Assembly: GCA_034932745.1 (NCBI GenBank)
Contig: JAYFOJ010000003.1
Span: 86,549 to 150,548, forward strand
Direction of reading: 5' to 3'
Length of the DNA stretch: 64,000 nt
DNA from: JBAYST01 sp034932745
Lineage (GTDB): Bacteria > Bacillota_I > Bacilli_A > RFN20 > CAG-826
Shown here: positions 53,613-62,367 of the stretch, one piece after another
Layout of the letters: the number at the start of each line of letters is the position of its first letter
How positions within the stretch are numbered: position 1 is the stretch's first letter
The notes under the pieces: generated by a model
Told to the model about the DNA's origin: nothing
The model's database searches: none
What the model saw: only the letters and a program-made list of their open reading frames with translations
Position numbers and translations under genes: made by a program

Positions 53613-54812
53613 TCATTTTGAAGCCTTGTCCGTAAGGATGTTGATTAATTTTACCTTAATAAAACGATGGTTTGCTATCGTTTTTGATAGTTTTAGCATA
53701 TAACGTATTCCCTTTTTAAGCATTTCTAAGACGAAGAAGTAAAACACTATGTATTGGAAATTTATAATTCCGTCCATGAGCATTATTAAGATAATTGAAA
53801 TAATTAAAATGAAGGACTCAAAAACCTTTTGAAAGTACTTGTAGTAACCATATTTGTAAGAAAGACTATGGAGCTTGAGTAAAAGCATATGCTTTTCTTC
53901 ATTGTGAGATGATTTTTTCATCTGACTTTCTAACTGTTCTAATTCACTTCTACGTTTTTCTTCGTGTTTATTTAAAAATGATAAATCGAATAATTCGATG
54001 ATAAGCACTACCGCGATTAAAAAAACATTGTGGTAATTATTTAATAAAAGAATAAATATGATGAAGACGGACATTATAACCGAAGACACACTTGAAGTAA
54101 TAATCGTGACAAATGACTTTTTGTAATCTTCGAGACGATCGACATATAAATCAAAATCATTATTCGTAATGAGTTCTTTACTTTCGCATCTAGAATCGAT
54201 CGCTTTCAGTATTTTAAATGAACGCGAACGGAAAATTAAATCTAGCGCCACCGCTAAACCAAATGTAATAACCGATAAGCCAAACCAGATGTTCTTATCT
54301 AAAAACAGTATCCCAACCATCATTGCTATTGATGAAAGCAACTGAAAAATAATTGCCAACGAAATACTTCTTTTACTTACAAACTTGTCGTTAAAAATCT
54401 TCGTATCATTCTTTTTATAATCGCTAACGACTAAGGCTGTTCTATCCCATTGGTCAAAAAAATCTTCCTTTCTTTTAGAAATAACACCTTTATTTGAGTC
54501 GAGATATGTGACTGATTTCTTTTTAATTTTAACGATTAGAACGGCGTGAAGAGTACATTCTTCTTTTATCGAGACAATCGTCGGTTTGTTTTTAACAAAT
54601 TGCGATAGTTCTTCGATTTTATCAAAACGTAATCCTTTTAAAATAACGCCTTCGTTAATAGCGATTTCAGTTATTTCTTTATATGAATATGGTCCATGGT
54701 TTTCATCTTGTTTTAAATTAAGATAAGATGAATCTTTGAAAAGATTAGCAAGAAGATTCTTCAAGGAAGCAAATCCACAATCGTCTTTCGTTAATTGTTT
54801 AACATAGTGCAT
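53613..54812 (-). CDS. C39-family peptidase fused to ABC-exporter membrane domain, no ATPase domain
   Basis: 399 residues from the ATG at 54812 (ribosome site GGGAGG at 54825-54820). N-terminal C39 bacteriocin-leader peptidase (about 1-130): catalytic Cys 12 in LTKDDCGFASL, His in CTLHAVLIV and Asp in TYLDSNKG all present. Then about six membrane helices in the layout of an ABC exporter membrane domain (TM pairs near 150-200, 235-285, 335-385). The protein ends there; the Walker A/B nucleotide-binding domain of peptidase-containing exporters is missing and none is downstream. Either an ATPase acts in trans, or it is now a membrane-anchored protease. Substrate unknown. Confidence 0.78.
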   Translation of the reverse strand: MHYVKQLTKDDCGFASLKNLLANLFKDSSYLNLKQDENHGPYSYKEITEIAINEGVILKGLRFDKIEELSQFVKNKPTIVSIKEECTLHAVLIVKIKKKSVTYLDSNKGVISKRKEDFFDQWDRTALVVSDYKKNDTKIFNDKFVSKRSISLAIIFQLLSSIAMMVGILFLDKNIWFGLSVITFGLAVALDLIFRSRSFKILKAIDSRCESKELITNNDFDLYVDRLEDYKKSFVTIITSSVSSVIMSVFIIFILLLNNYHNVFLIAVVLIIELFDLSFLNKHEEKRRSELEQLESQMKKSSHNEEKHMLLLKLHSLSYKYGYYKYFQKVFESFILIISIILIMLMDGIINFQYIVFYFFVLEMLKKGIRYMLKLSKTIANHRFIKVKLINILTDKASK

Positions 54813-54813
54813 T

Positions 54814-54843
54814 AAAAAACCTCCCATTACTATCTAGGGAGGC
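54814..54843 (-). terminator. Terminator after the zinc-ribbon gene, containing the next gene's ribosome site
   Basis: On the minus strand CCTCCC / GGGAGG, loop TAGATAGTAAT, then six T. GGGAGG in the 3' arm is the Shine-Dalgarno for the C39 gene whose ATG follows 7 bases later, so folding would hide it. Confidence 0.8.
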
Positions 54844-54855
54844 TTTCATTAATTG

Positions 54856-56094
54856 CTAATTTCCAACACTTCTTATTTTTGTTATTCGTGCTCGTTCAAT
54901 AACCGAGATTGCAATTCCGGAAGCTAAAGATAAGAAGCCTTGCGCAAACGAAGTACTCGCACCACTTTCAACTTTTACTATGTAATTGTTTTGCAAATTA
55001 GCTGGATATAAACGATAAGTTCCAGAAGTAACGCTTACGAGAACTAAGTAAACAAGTCCGATGACAAATGCGGTAATCGTCGTGTTAAGAAGAGTCTTGG
55101 TATCGATTTCGTCGTGAACAAATCTAATTGCAACCCAGAACATGATTGTAGACCACATAATGACAGCTATCGATAAAACTACGTCGAATAAGCTTAAAAC
55201 GGATGTAGTAATTACGTAAACATCGCCATTTCCGATGAAATCACTTAAAGGTTTGATTGCAAAATATATTGGATTACATAATTCGATTAATTTCCCACTA
55301 GAATCGACGACTTTTAAGATTGGTTGTCCGCCAGATTGAATGTTCATGAGCGCAAAAGATGCGATTATTATCGCTAATGCTCTTTCAATCGTCTGGAGAA
55401 TCTTATCTTTTTCAAATTTCATGAATGTTTCAAATATTAAAGAAATGAATACGGTTAATGAAATTAATGAAGTCAATATTTCAAGACCGAATCCGATGCC
55501 GATAAGCGAAGCATCAAATGACTGATTTGATAGATATGAAACTAAACTTGAAGAAAGAATTGAATATAAAATGGTATTCGAAATCAAAACTATGACGCTA
55601 TTCTTAAGCGATGGATCGGTCTCGTTTTTTAAAGCGGTTCTTGCATTAAGTATTCCTTTGATCCCAAAAACTATCGTAATGACTATATTAGTAATAATAA
55701 AGAGCAAAGAAATCGAAGCCGGTAAATATGCCTGTGCTCCCGTTCCATATGCTCCATTTTTAATATCGATCCAGATGCTATATAAGAAATAGCTAAAGTA
55801 TCCAAAATCTCTACTAACCGAGCTATTATTAGCGCTGATTATCAAATTACCATTCAATAGTGAAGTCCAAATTAGAAGCATAGCTAAAGAAAGGCTCACG
55901 ATGATAAGAATTCCTTTGATTTTGATAAAAACAGCTTTGATTTTCTCTTTAGACTTAGTGAAAGGGTCTTTCAAAGCTTCATCGATTACTTCTGATTCAA
56001 CGGTTTCGGTTTCGTCTACAGCTAATTCAATTCCGCAGCTTGGACAAAATCTTGCGTTTTTCGGTGTTGTAGCACCACATTTTGGGCACTTCAT
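54856..56094 (-). CDS. Zinc-ribbon polytopic membrane protein of unknown function
   Basis: 412 residues. N-terminal zinc ribbon CPKCG...CPSCG (3-20), an acidic linker, then about eight hydrophobic segments spread from about 55 to 400. Short zinc ribbon plus multi-span membrane part is common in uncharacterised Firmicute proteins. Strong ribosome site (GGGGGAG) and its own -10 (TATAAT, minus strand, 56122-56117). It sits between dnaJ and the C39 membrane protein, which may point to a joint envelope role, but nothing shows it directly. Confidence 0.8.
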   Translation of the reverse strand: MKCPKCGATTPKNARFCPSCGIELAVDETETVESEVIDEALKDPFTKSKEKIKAVFIKIKGILIIVSLSLAMLLIWTSLLNGNLIISANNSSVSRDFGYFSYFLYSIWIDIKNGAYGTGAQAYLPASISLLFIITNIVITIVFGIKGILNARTALKNETDPSLKNSVIVLISNTILYSILSSSLVSYLSNQSFDASLIGIGFGLEILTSLISLTVFISLIFETFMKFEKDKILQTIERALAIIIASFALMNIQSGGQPILKVVDSSGKLIELCNPIYFAIKPLSDFIGNGDVYVITTSVLSLFDVVLSIAVIMWSTIMFWVAIRFVHDEIDTKTLLNTTITAFVIGLVYLVLVSVTSGTYRLYPANLQNNYIVKVESGASTSFAQGFLSLASGIAISVIERARITKIRSVGN

Positions 56095-56155
56095 ATTGGG
56101 TTCTCCCCCAAGTATTATTATACTAATAATTAAAAAATACTAGGTGGTTTTAAAC

Positions 56156-57301
56156 TTATTTAAACTTCTTCTTAAATTTTTCGAGCCAGGATTCCTTTGG
56201 AGAAATTCCACTTTTATAAGCTTCCAGCAATTGCTTTTGCTCTTTTGTTAATGTCGACGGAATCATGACTTTGATCTTGAGATATTCATCCCCTGGTTTT
56301 TGCGTCTTAAGATCCTTAACGCCACAGCCTTTCATTCGAATCGTTGTTTCTGGTTGTGTTCCAGCGGGAATGTTCACCATGACATTGCCATAAACCGTTG
56401 GGACTTCGGCTTGAACTCCTAAACAAACATCGACAAAATCGATTGGTAATTCAATTTTGATATCGTTACCATCGCGTTCAAAAAGAGAATGTGGCTTAAC
56501 GACGATTTCAATGTATAAATCTCCATTAGGACCGCCTTGAACTCCTCTTTCACCCTTACCGGATACTCTAATTTGTTGACCATTAGAAATTCCGGCAGGA
56601 ATATGTACTTTTAAGTCAATTTTAGTCTTAACAAATCCGCTTCCGTGACAATTCTCACATTTATTAGTGATTACTTTTCCAGTGCCACCACAAGTCGGGC
56701 AAACTTCTTGCGATTCAATAGCGCCGAACATCGTTCTTTTTTGTACCTTCACAAATCCACTTCCACCACAATGTGAGCAGGTATGCACGTCGCTAGGAGT
56801 GGCCGCACCAGTACCACCACATTTTGGACAAGAAGAATCGTATGTATAAGGAACACTAATATCTCGGCCTAAGATAGAATCCATGAAATCGACCTTGACT
56901 CTCATCACGACATCACTGCCACGACGTGGTCCGCTCTTTCGATAACTTCTGTTTGATGTTCCACCACCAAAGAATGATGAGAAAATATCTCCTAAATCAA
57001 TTCCTTCCTCACCAAAAGGATTTCCACCAGAACTATTAAATCCACTAAAAGGATTAGCGCCTGGATTAGCACCAGCTTGATCAAAAGCGGCATGGCCGAA
57101 TTGATCGTAGGCGGCACGTTTTTGGTCGTCGAAAAGTATATCGTAGGCCTCTTGAACCTCTTTAAACTTTGCTTCGTTGCCTGTTTCTTTGTTGTCAGGA
57201 TGGTACTTTTTTGCTAATCGACGGTAGGCGGTTTTAATGTCGTCTTTTGTCGCGTTTTTATTAATTCCAAGTACCTCATATAAATCTTTTTTGTCCGCCA
57301 T
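56156..57301 (-). CDS. dnaJ: Chaperone DnaJ
   Basis: Co-chaperone that stimulates DnaK ATPase. 381 residues: J domain with HPD (37-39), Gly/Phe-rich linker (about 72-118), four zinc-binding repeats CPKCGGTGA, CSHCGGSGF, CPTCGGTGK, CENCHGSGF (about 148-216), then the C-terminal substrate-binding domains. Last gene of the hrcA operon, 66 bases after dnaK with a hairpin between. Confidence 0.97.
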   Translation of the reverse strand: MADKKDLYEVLGINKNATKDDIKTAYRRLAKKYHPDNKETGNEAKFKEVQEAYDILFDDQKRAAYDQFGHAAFDQAGANPGANPFSGFNSSGGNPFGEEGIDLGDIFSSFFGGGTSNRSYRKSGPRRGSDVVMRVKVDFMDSILGRDISVPYTYDSSCPKCGGTGAATPSDVHTCSHCGGSGFVKVQKRTMFGAIESQEVCPTCGGTGKVITNKCENCHGSGFVKTKIDLKVHIPAGISNGQQIRVSGKGERGVQGGPNGDLYIEIVVKPHSLFERDGNDIKIELPIDFVDVCLGVQAEVPTVYGNVMVNIPAGTQPETTIRMKGCGVKDLKTQKPGDEYLKIKVMIPSTLTKEQKQLLEAYKSGISPKESWLEKFKKKFK

Positions 57302-57321
57302 AGAATTTCCTTTCTATTAGG

Positions 57322-57344
57322 TCAAAAGGGGCATTATGCCCCTT
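57322..57344 (-). terminator. Attenuator-like hairpin between dnaK and dnaJ
   Basis: On the minus strand AAGGGGCAT / ATGCCCCTT (perfect 9-bp arms) followed by only four T. A weak terminator or mRNA-processing/stability element that would lower dnaJ output relative to dnaK. Confidence 0.7.
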
Positions 57345-57366
57345 AAGACCATGATGATGTTAATGA

Positions 57367-59205
57367 CTAAGCGGCTGAACCGCCGTTTTTATCTTTTTTG
57401 GTAAAATCAGCATCGACAACGTCATCTGGATTTGAGCCAGGTGTCGCTTCATCGTTACTTGCGGCTGATTTATTTGGTTGAGCGCCTTGCATGTATGCTG
57501 CAGCTTGCTCTAATTCTTTAATACGATTACGAAGGGTTTCGATATCGTTATTATCAAGAGCGGTTTTGAGTTCATCTCTTAACTTTTGTGTTTGTTCCTT
57601 TTGAACTGGTTCAAGACCGTCACCTTTTTCTTGCATCGCTTGATCGATTTCGTTGATGTAAGTTTCGGCTTTATTCTTGATTTCAACTTCGTCTTTTCTC
57701 TTTTCGTCGGCATCTTTATTTTCTTCAGCTTCGCGCACCATACGGTCGATATCGGCTTTGCTTAAACCACCGCTACCAGAAATCGTAATGTTTTGTTCCT
57801 TTTGAGAATCAAGATCTTTCGCGCTAACTTTGACGATACCGTTTACATCGATTGAGAATGTAACTTCAATTCTTGGCTGTCCACGACGAGCTGGTTTAAT
57901 ACCAGTAAGTTGGAAATGGCCTAGTAATTTATTATCGTGAGCCATTGGTCTTTCACCTTGATAAACCGAGATGTCGACCGCTGGTTGATTGTCTGCGGCT
58001 GTTGAGAAAATTTGACTCTTTGTCGTTGGAATAGTCGTATTTCTTGGAATGAGCGGAGTCATTACTTCTCCTAGGGTCTCAATGCCAAGAGTTAATGGAG
58101 TTACGTCTAGCAAGACGACATCTTTAACTTCTCCAGAAACTACTCCACCCTGAATGGCAGCGCCAATAGACACAGCTTCATCTGGGTTGACTGAAAGATT
58201 TGGATTCTTTCCAGTTAATTCTTTCACCAATTCTTGAACGGCAGGCATTCTAATCGAACCACCGATTAAAAGAATTTGGTCTAGATCCTTAGCGGTGAGT
58301 TTTGCATCACTAAGAGCACGTTTTACTGGTTGTTCACATCTCTTTAATAGGTGTTTTGTTAAATCTTGGAATTTAGCTCTACTTAATACTGTCTCAAAGT
58401 TGATTGGTCCACTAGAGCTCATACCAATAAATGGAAGAGAGATCGTTGCATTCAAGGAACTAGATAGTTCAATCTTAGCTTTTTCGGCCGCGTCCTTGAA
58501 TCTTTGAATCGCCATCTTGTCATTTAGTTCGACGCCAGTTTGGATTTTGATTTGTGCCTTAATCCAATCGGCCACAACAGCGTCCCAGTCATCTCCGCCG
58601 AGGTGATTATCACCAGCAGTAGCGATAACTTCAAATGTTCCGTCTCCAATTTCTAGAATCGAAACGTCGAATGTTCCACCACCTAAATCGAACACGAGAA
58701 TCTTTTCAGATCGACCAGTGTCTAGACCATAGGCTAGAGCGGCCGCGGTTGGTTCGTTGATGATACGAATGACATCTAATCCAGCGATTTGACCAGCATC
58801 TTTTGTTGCTTGTCTTTGTGCATCGTTGAAGTATGCAGGGACTGTGATAACAGCCTTTTCAATCTTATGACCAACGCTATCTTCAGCGTATTTTTTCATG
58901 TAAGCGAGCACTTTAGCCGAGATTTCTTGAGGCGTAAAGTCTTTGTTGATACATCCGATGTGAACCTTTTCCATTGTTCCCATTTTTCTTTTAATAGAAG
59001 AGACTGTATCTGGATTTGTTACTGCTTGTCTTTTCGCAGCATTTCCAACGATCTCTTCGCCGTCTTTTTTAAAAGCAACGACAGAAGGAGTAGTATTCGT
59101 ACCCTCTGGGTTTGGAATAACCTTTACTTTTCCATCTGCTTGTAAATAACTGACGACCGAGTTTGTGGTACCTAAGTCGATACCGATAATAATTTCTTTT
59201 GCCAT
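57367..59205 (-). CDS. dnaK: Chaperone DnaK (Hsp70)
   Basis: ATP-dependent protein-folding chaperone. 612 residues. IIGIDLGTTNSVV at the start (phosphate 1), VITVPAYFNDAQRQATKDA, VFDLGGGTFDVSIL (phosphate 2), ILLIGGSIRMPAVQ (adenosine), substrate-binding domain (about 385-505) and Lys/Glu-rich lid. Ribosome site AGGAGG. Between grpE (23-base gap) and dnaJ. Confidence 0.98.
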   Translation of the reverse strand: MAKEIIIGIDLGTTNSVVSYLQADGKVKVIPNPEGTNTTPSVVAFKKDGEEIVGNAAKRQAVTNPDTVSSIKRKMGTMEKVHIGCINKDFTPQEISAKVLAYMKKYAEDSVGHKIEKAVITVPAYFNDAQRQATKDAGQIAGLDVIRIINEPTAAALAYGLDTGRSEKILVFDLGGGTFDVSILEIGDGTFEVIATAGDNHLGGDDWDAVVADWIKAQIKIQTGVELNDKMAIQRFKDAAEKAKIELSSSLNATISLPFIGMSSSGPINFETVLSRAKFQDLTKHLLKRCEQPVKRALSDAKLTAKDLDQILLIGGSIRMPAVQELVKELTGKNPNLSVNPDEAVSIGAAIQGGVVSGEVKDVVLLDVTPLTLGIETLGEVMTPLIPRNTTIPTTKSQIFSTAADNQPAVDISVYQGERPMAHDNKLLGHFQLTGIKPARRGQPRIEVTFSIDVNGIVKVSAKDLDSQKEQNITISGSGGLSKADIDRMVREAEENKDADEKRKDEVEIKNKAETYINEIDQAMQEKGDGLEPVQKEQTQKLRDELKTALDNNDIETLRNRIKELEQAAAYMQGAQPNKSAASNDEATPGSNPDDVVDADFTKKDKNGGSAA

Positions 59206-59228
59206 TTTAAGTTTCCTCCTAAATGTTT

Positions 59229-59813
59229 TTATGCATCAGTTTTTTCTGATTCTTTCTTTTCTTCTTTTAATGTTGGCTTTTTACTGACTATGACCATTGC
59301 TGGTCTAATTATTCGATCGTGGAGTTTTATCCCCACGGAATAAACCTTAGTAATTAGATTTGGTTCACCGTCTTTTTCTTCTACATCCACCGCATGCATT
59401 GTTGCTTCATCAAACTTTTCTCCGATCAGTGGTTTTATTTCTTTAGCGCCTTCGGATTCAATTGCGCTCGTTAGGTTGTTGTAGATGAATTCAAATCCCG
59501 TCAAATAGTTTCTAATTTTTGGATCTTCTGGTTTTGTTTGAAGAGCCATATTGAATGAATCGATGACTGGAAGCAATTTTTCGATGAAACCTTCCGCGCG
59601 ATATTTGACCGCTTCACGATGATCTTTTTCAAGAGCTTTCCTTAGATTTTGAGTATCTGCGTAAGCTCGATAATACTCATTTTTCCAATGGTCGATTTCA
59701 CCTTTAAGAACGGCTATTTCTTCGTCTTTCTTGTTGATTTTTTCCTTGAAAGATTTTTTCATATCCATTTCGGCATCAACCTCCTTGGTTTCTTTCTTTT
59801 CTTCTTCGTTCAC
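59229..59813 (-). CDS. grpE: Nucleotide exchange factor GrpE
   Basis: Exchanges ADP for ATP on DnaK. 194 residues: acidic coiled-coil N-terminus, DTQNLRKALEKDH (about 54-66), signature FEYIYNNLTSAIESEGAKEI (about 125-143), C-terminal beta domain HDRIIRPAMVIVSKKP. Its start overlaps the hrcA stop by 4 bases. Confidence 0.96.
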   Translation of the reverse strand: MNEEEKKETKEVDAEMDMKKSFKEKINKKDEEIAVLKGEIDHWKNEYYRAYADTQNLRKALEKDHREAVKYRAEGFIEKLLPVIDSFNMALQTKPEDPKIRNYLTGFEFIYNNLTSAIESEGAKEIKPLIGEKFDEATMHAVDVEEKDGEPNLITKVYSVGIKLHDRIIRPAMVIVSKKPTLKEEKKESEKTDA

Positions 59814-60853
59814 GTATTATTACCTCCCTTATCATTTCCATAATACTTACTTAGTTCTTTTGCAAAGTACTCAAGAGCACTCATTACTTTGTCGTAATCC
59901 ATTCTTGTTGGACCAACAAGAGCGATTGTTCCTTCTTGTTCGTCTCCAACTCTAATCTTCGTAGTAACGATTGATACATCAGGATATTCTTCATTCGAAT
60001 TTCCGATATGAATAGTGATGTTTCCCTCTTTATAATCACGCTCCGAATTCTTTTCGACATCGATGAGATTTTCAGGTGAATCTAGTAAATTAATCATCTT
60101 TCTAATCTTATCTGCATCATCGAGAAACTCTGGTTGATTAAGAAGTTCTTTCTTACCATAAAGGAGAAGGCGATCGCTCGCAAATCTCAAGAATGTTTCA
60201 AGAAGTGTCTTGTAAACGACATCGTGTCCAATAACGTAATCATTAACAATTGGTCTTAAAGCTTCCATTTTTATAACTAATTCGGAAACTGGTGTACCGA
60301 TTAAACGATCGCTGAACATTTTCATGCATTTAGCGACTTCTTCCATCGACATTTCATTAGGAATAACGAATGTCTTATTCTCGACATAGCCACGATCTGT
60401 TACGAACACGACCGTTGCAGAGCGAGGACCGAGTGGAATTAGCTGAATACTAGCAAGGTGTTCTTCTTTAGCGTTAGGTCCAAGAACTACAGAAGCAAGG
60501 GATGTCATATGAGATAGAATTTCACAACTCTCCTTAATTACTTCTTCGATTGATCTAGTTTTTTCATCGAGAACTTTTTGAAGATTATATTTCAAATCCT
60601 CTGATACTTCTTTATCGCGTAAATACTCGCAATAAAAACGATAGCCTTCACTAGATGGAACTCTTCCGCTTGAACTGTGGGTTTTTTCGAGTAATCCGAT
60701 TTGTTCAAGAGCATTCATTTCATTGCGGATTGTCGCACTACTATATGGTAGGTGATATTCCTCAATAAGAGTTTGAGAACCAACTGGCTGAGCTGTCTTA
60801 ATAAAGTGTTCGACGATATATTTGAGAATCTGGTCTCGACGATTAAGGGTCAT
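59810..60853 (-). CDS. hrcA: Heat-inducible transcription repressor HrcA
   Basis: Repressor that binds CIRCE to shut off the dnaK operon. 347 residues from the ATG at 60853 (MTLNRRDQILKYIVEHFIKT); an in-frame GTG at 60871 would place the start in the CIRCE element and upstream of the ribosome site AAAGGAGG. N-terminal winged helix with PYSSATIRNEMNALEQIG and HSSSGRVPSSEGYR. Autoregulated, with CIRCE immediately upstream. Confidence 0.96.
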   Translation of the reverse strand: MTLNRRDQILKYIVEHFIKTAQPVGSQTLIEEYHLPYSSATIRNEMNALEQIGLLEKTHSSSGRVPSSEGYRFYCEYLRDKEVSEDLKYNLQKVLDEKTRSIEEVIKESCEILSHMTSLASVVLGPNAKEEHLASIQLIPLGPRSATVVFVTDRGYVENKTFVIPNEMSMEEVAKCMKMFSDRLIGTPVSELVIKMEALRPIVNDYVIGHDVVYKTLLETFLRFASDRLLLYGKKELLNQPEFLDDADKIRKMINLLDSPENLIDVEKNSERDYKEGNITIHIGNSNEEYPDVSIVTTKIRVGDEQEGTIALVGPTRMDYDKVMSALEYFAKELSKYYGNDKGGNNT

Positions 60854-60864
60854 ACTTACCTCCT

Positions 60865-60891
60865 TTGGCACTCTTTTTCTTGGAGTGCTAA
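60865..60891 (-). promoter_or_regulatory. CIRCE operator
   Basis: Inverted repeat of 9-base arms, TTGGCACTC (60865-60873) and GAGTGCTAA (60883-60891), separated by 9 bases: one deviation (TTGG for TTAG) from consensus CIRCE. It overlaps the predicted transcription start. A further half-site AAGTGCTAA lies at 60927-60935, just upstream of the -35. Confidence 0.95.
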
Positions 60892-60892
60892 C

Positions 60893-60921
60893 ATTTTATA
60901 ACGCATAAATAGCAGTGTCAA
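60893..60921 (-). promoter_or_regulatory. Promoter of hrcA-grpE-dnaK-dnaJ
   Basis: On the minus strand perfect TTGACA (60921-60916), 17-base spacer, TAAAAT (60898-60893). The start near 60886 falls inside the CIRCE. Confidence 0.85.
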
Positions 60922-60945
60922 CACATAAGTGCTAATTTTACTCAA

Positions 60946-60967
60946 AATAAAAAAGACCTTTGGTCTA
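60946..60967 (-). terminator. Terminator after hemW
   Basis: On the minus strand AGACC / GGTCT with loop AAA, followed by six T. Short stem but a clean T-run; it separates hemW from the heat-shock promoter. Confidence 0.75.
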
Positions 60968-61001
60968 ATTACAAAAAATCATACAAATAATGATGGTTTC
61001 C

Positions 61002-62123
61002 CTACGCGCAAAACCTTTTAATTAGGAAATCTAAAACCATCATTCCATCATAAGTTGCTATTACCTTGCCTTGCTCTATTTTGATCAATTTAGACTCCAC
61101 AAATTCCGCTAATGCTTCTTTATGTTTTTCTATAAATGAGTAGCCAAAATGATTTATATACTTTTTATCATCAATCCCTTCACTCGTTCGAAGATTTAAC
61201 ATGATGAAATATTCCTCGTCATCTTTTTTTGCCACTATCTCCCGATAATCGATGTAATTATTTGCGATATATTTGTTAATATTTTTTGTATTCGTGTAAC
61301 GAATGTTTCCAATGTACCCTGAAGCACCAAGCCCCACTCCATAGTATTGTTCATCTCTCCAATAGGTCAAATTATGCATGCTTTGATATCCAGTCTTAGC
61401 AAAATTGGATATTTCGTAATGATCAAAGCCATTGATCGTCAATATTTCGTGTACTAGGTCGTATTCTCTTCTCGAAGTTTCTTCATCCACTTCTTCAACA
61501 CCTTCAACGCCAAATTTTGTGTGTGGGTGAATAGTTAAAGAATAAGTAGATATATGTTGAACATTGAGACTAAGAAGGTTCTTTAAATCATTTTTTATTG
61601 TTTTAATTGTTGTTCCTGGTAGACCCAAAATCAAATCGACATTAATATTATCGAATCCAACAACTTTCGCTTCTTCAATTACTCTTTTTACTTCGCTAAA
61701 GGTGTGGACCCGGTTAATGGACTTTAAAATATTATCGTCGGTGGATTCGACTCCAATCGATAAACGATTCACGCCATATTTTTTTAGAAGTTGCAGTTTT
61801 GATTTAGTTAAATTTTCGACATTGGCCTCAACTGTATATTCTTTTACATCTTTAGTAAGTGGAAAAACATGAATTAGTAGAGACGCTAATTGCGCATCAC
61901 TTAATGAGGTTGGCGTCCCACCACCGATATAAATCGTATCAAGCTTTTTGATATTATAAGAATCTATCTCTTTGAATAAACTAGGAAGATATTTATCTAC
62001 GATATAACTAAAATATTCCATTTTGCAAAAATCACAATATGCACAAATGTGAGAGCAAAATGGTATATGAATGTATAAAGCTTTAGGACGAGAAACTTTA
62101 TTTTTGTTTTTTGTCTTCTTCAT
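61002..62123 (-). CDS. hemW: Radical SAM heme chaperone HemW
   Basis: Radical SAM protein related to coproporphyrinogen dehydrogenase but acting in heme handling. 373 residues from the ATG at 62123; the in-frame ATG at 62165 is an alternative, and neither has a Shine-Dalgarno. Cluster motif CSHICAYCDFCKM (CxxxCxxC, then Cys), YIGGGTPTSL, SIGVES, INVDLILGLPGT. A Lys/Asn-rich start is unusual. Overlaps the upstream small membrane gene. lepA-hemW-hrcA is the standard Bacilli order, here interrupted by two genes. Confidence 0.93.
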   Translation of the reverse strand: MKKTKNKNKVSRPKALYIHIPFCSHICAYCDFCKMEYFSYIVDKYLPSLFKEIDSYNIKKLDTIYIGGGTPTSLSDAQLASLLIHVFPLTKDVKEYTVEANVENLTKSKLQLLKKYGVNRLSIGVESTDDNILKSINRVHTFSEVKRVIEEAKVVGFDNINVDLILGLPGTTIKTIKNDLKNLLSLNVQHISTYSLTIHPHTKFGVEGVEEVDEETSRREYDLVHEILTINGFDHYEISNFAKTGYQSMHNLTYWRDEQYYGVGLGASGYIGNIRYTNTKNINKYIANNYIDYREIVAKKDDEEYFIMLNLRTSEGIDDKKYINHFGYSFIEKHKEALAEFVESKLIKIEQGKVIATYDGMMVLDFLIKRFCA

Positions 62124-62355
62124 CTTGGTCGTATTCCGACACTTTTTTTGCCGTTTCTTCATCATCGATCGGTTGAAGAATACGGTCTAATTCTTCTTGA
62201 GCGATTTCTTTATCACTTTTCTTATCATCATCTTTAATCTTTAGATGGAGCAAACGATAAATTATAAAAGCAACAATTGCAATAACTGCTGCAACTCCTA
62301 AAATTATTAGGAGAATAACAACTGGTTGGAGAGTGTCTGATAAAATTCTTAACAT
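62098..62355 (-). CDS. Small single-span membrane protein with charged tail
   Basis: 85 residues: hydrophobic segment at about 10-35 (VVILLIILGVAAVIAIVAFI), then an Asp/Glu/Lys-rich cytoplasmic tail (about 40-85). Good ribosome site GAGGAA. It lies 12 bases after the Fic-like gene and overlaps hemW, so the three are probably co-transcribed. No family recognised; could be a membrane anchor. Confidence 0.75.
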   Translation of the reverse strand: MLRILSDTLQPVVILLIILGVAAVIAIVAFIIYRLLHLKIKDDDKKSDKEIAQEELDRILQPIDDEETAKKVSEYDQDEEDKKQK

Positions 62356-62367
62356 ATAATTCCTCTT

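Noticed and set aside
56117..56143. ATACTAA ... ATACTAG pair upstream of the zinc-ribbon gene, as a sixth heptamer repeat locus
   Set aside because: The two elements are 17 bases apart, not 11, and one is part of the -10 box. Single TTAGTAT hits near -10 boxes (for example 2447) were rejected for the same reason.
59206..60860. Plus-strand open frames opposite dnaK, grpE and hrcA
   Set aside because: They are antisense to highly conserved genes, have no ribosome sites and encode low-complexity Phe/Ser/Leu-rich sequences caused by reverse reading of AT-rich codons.
60854..60871. Upstream GTG start for hrcA
   Set aside because: It would start inside the CIRCE and include the ribosome site in the coding region; the ATG at 60853 has AAAGGAGG at proper distance.
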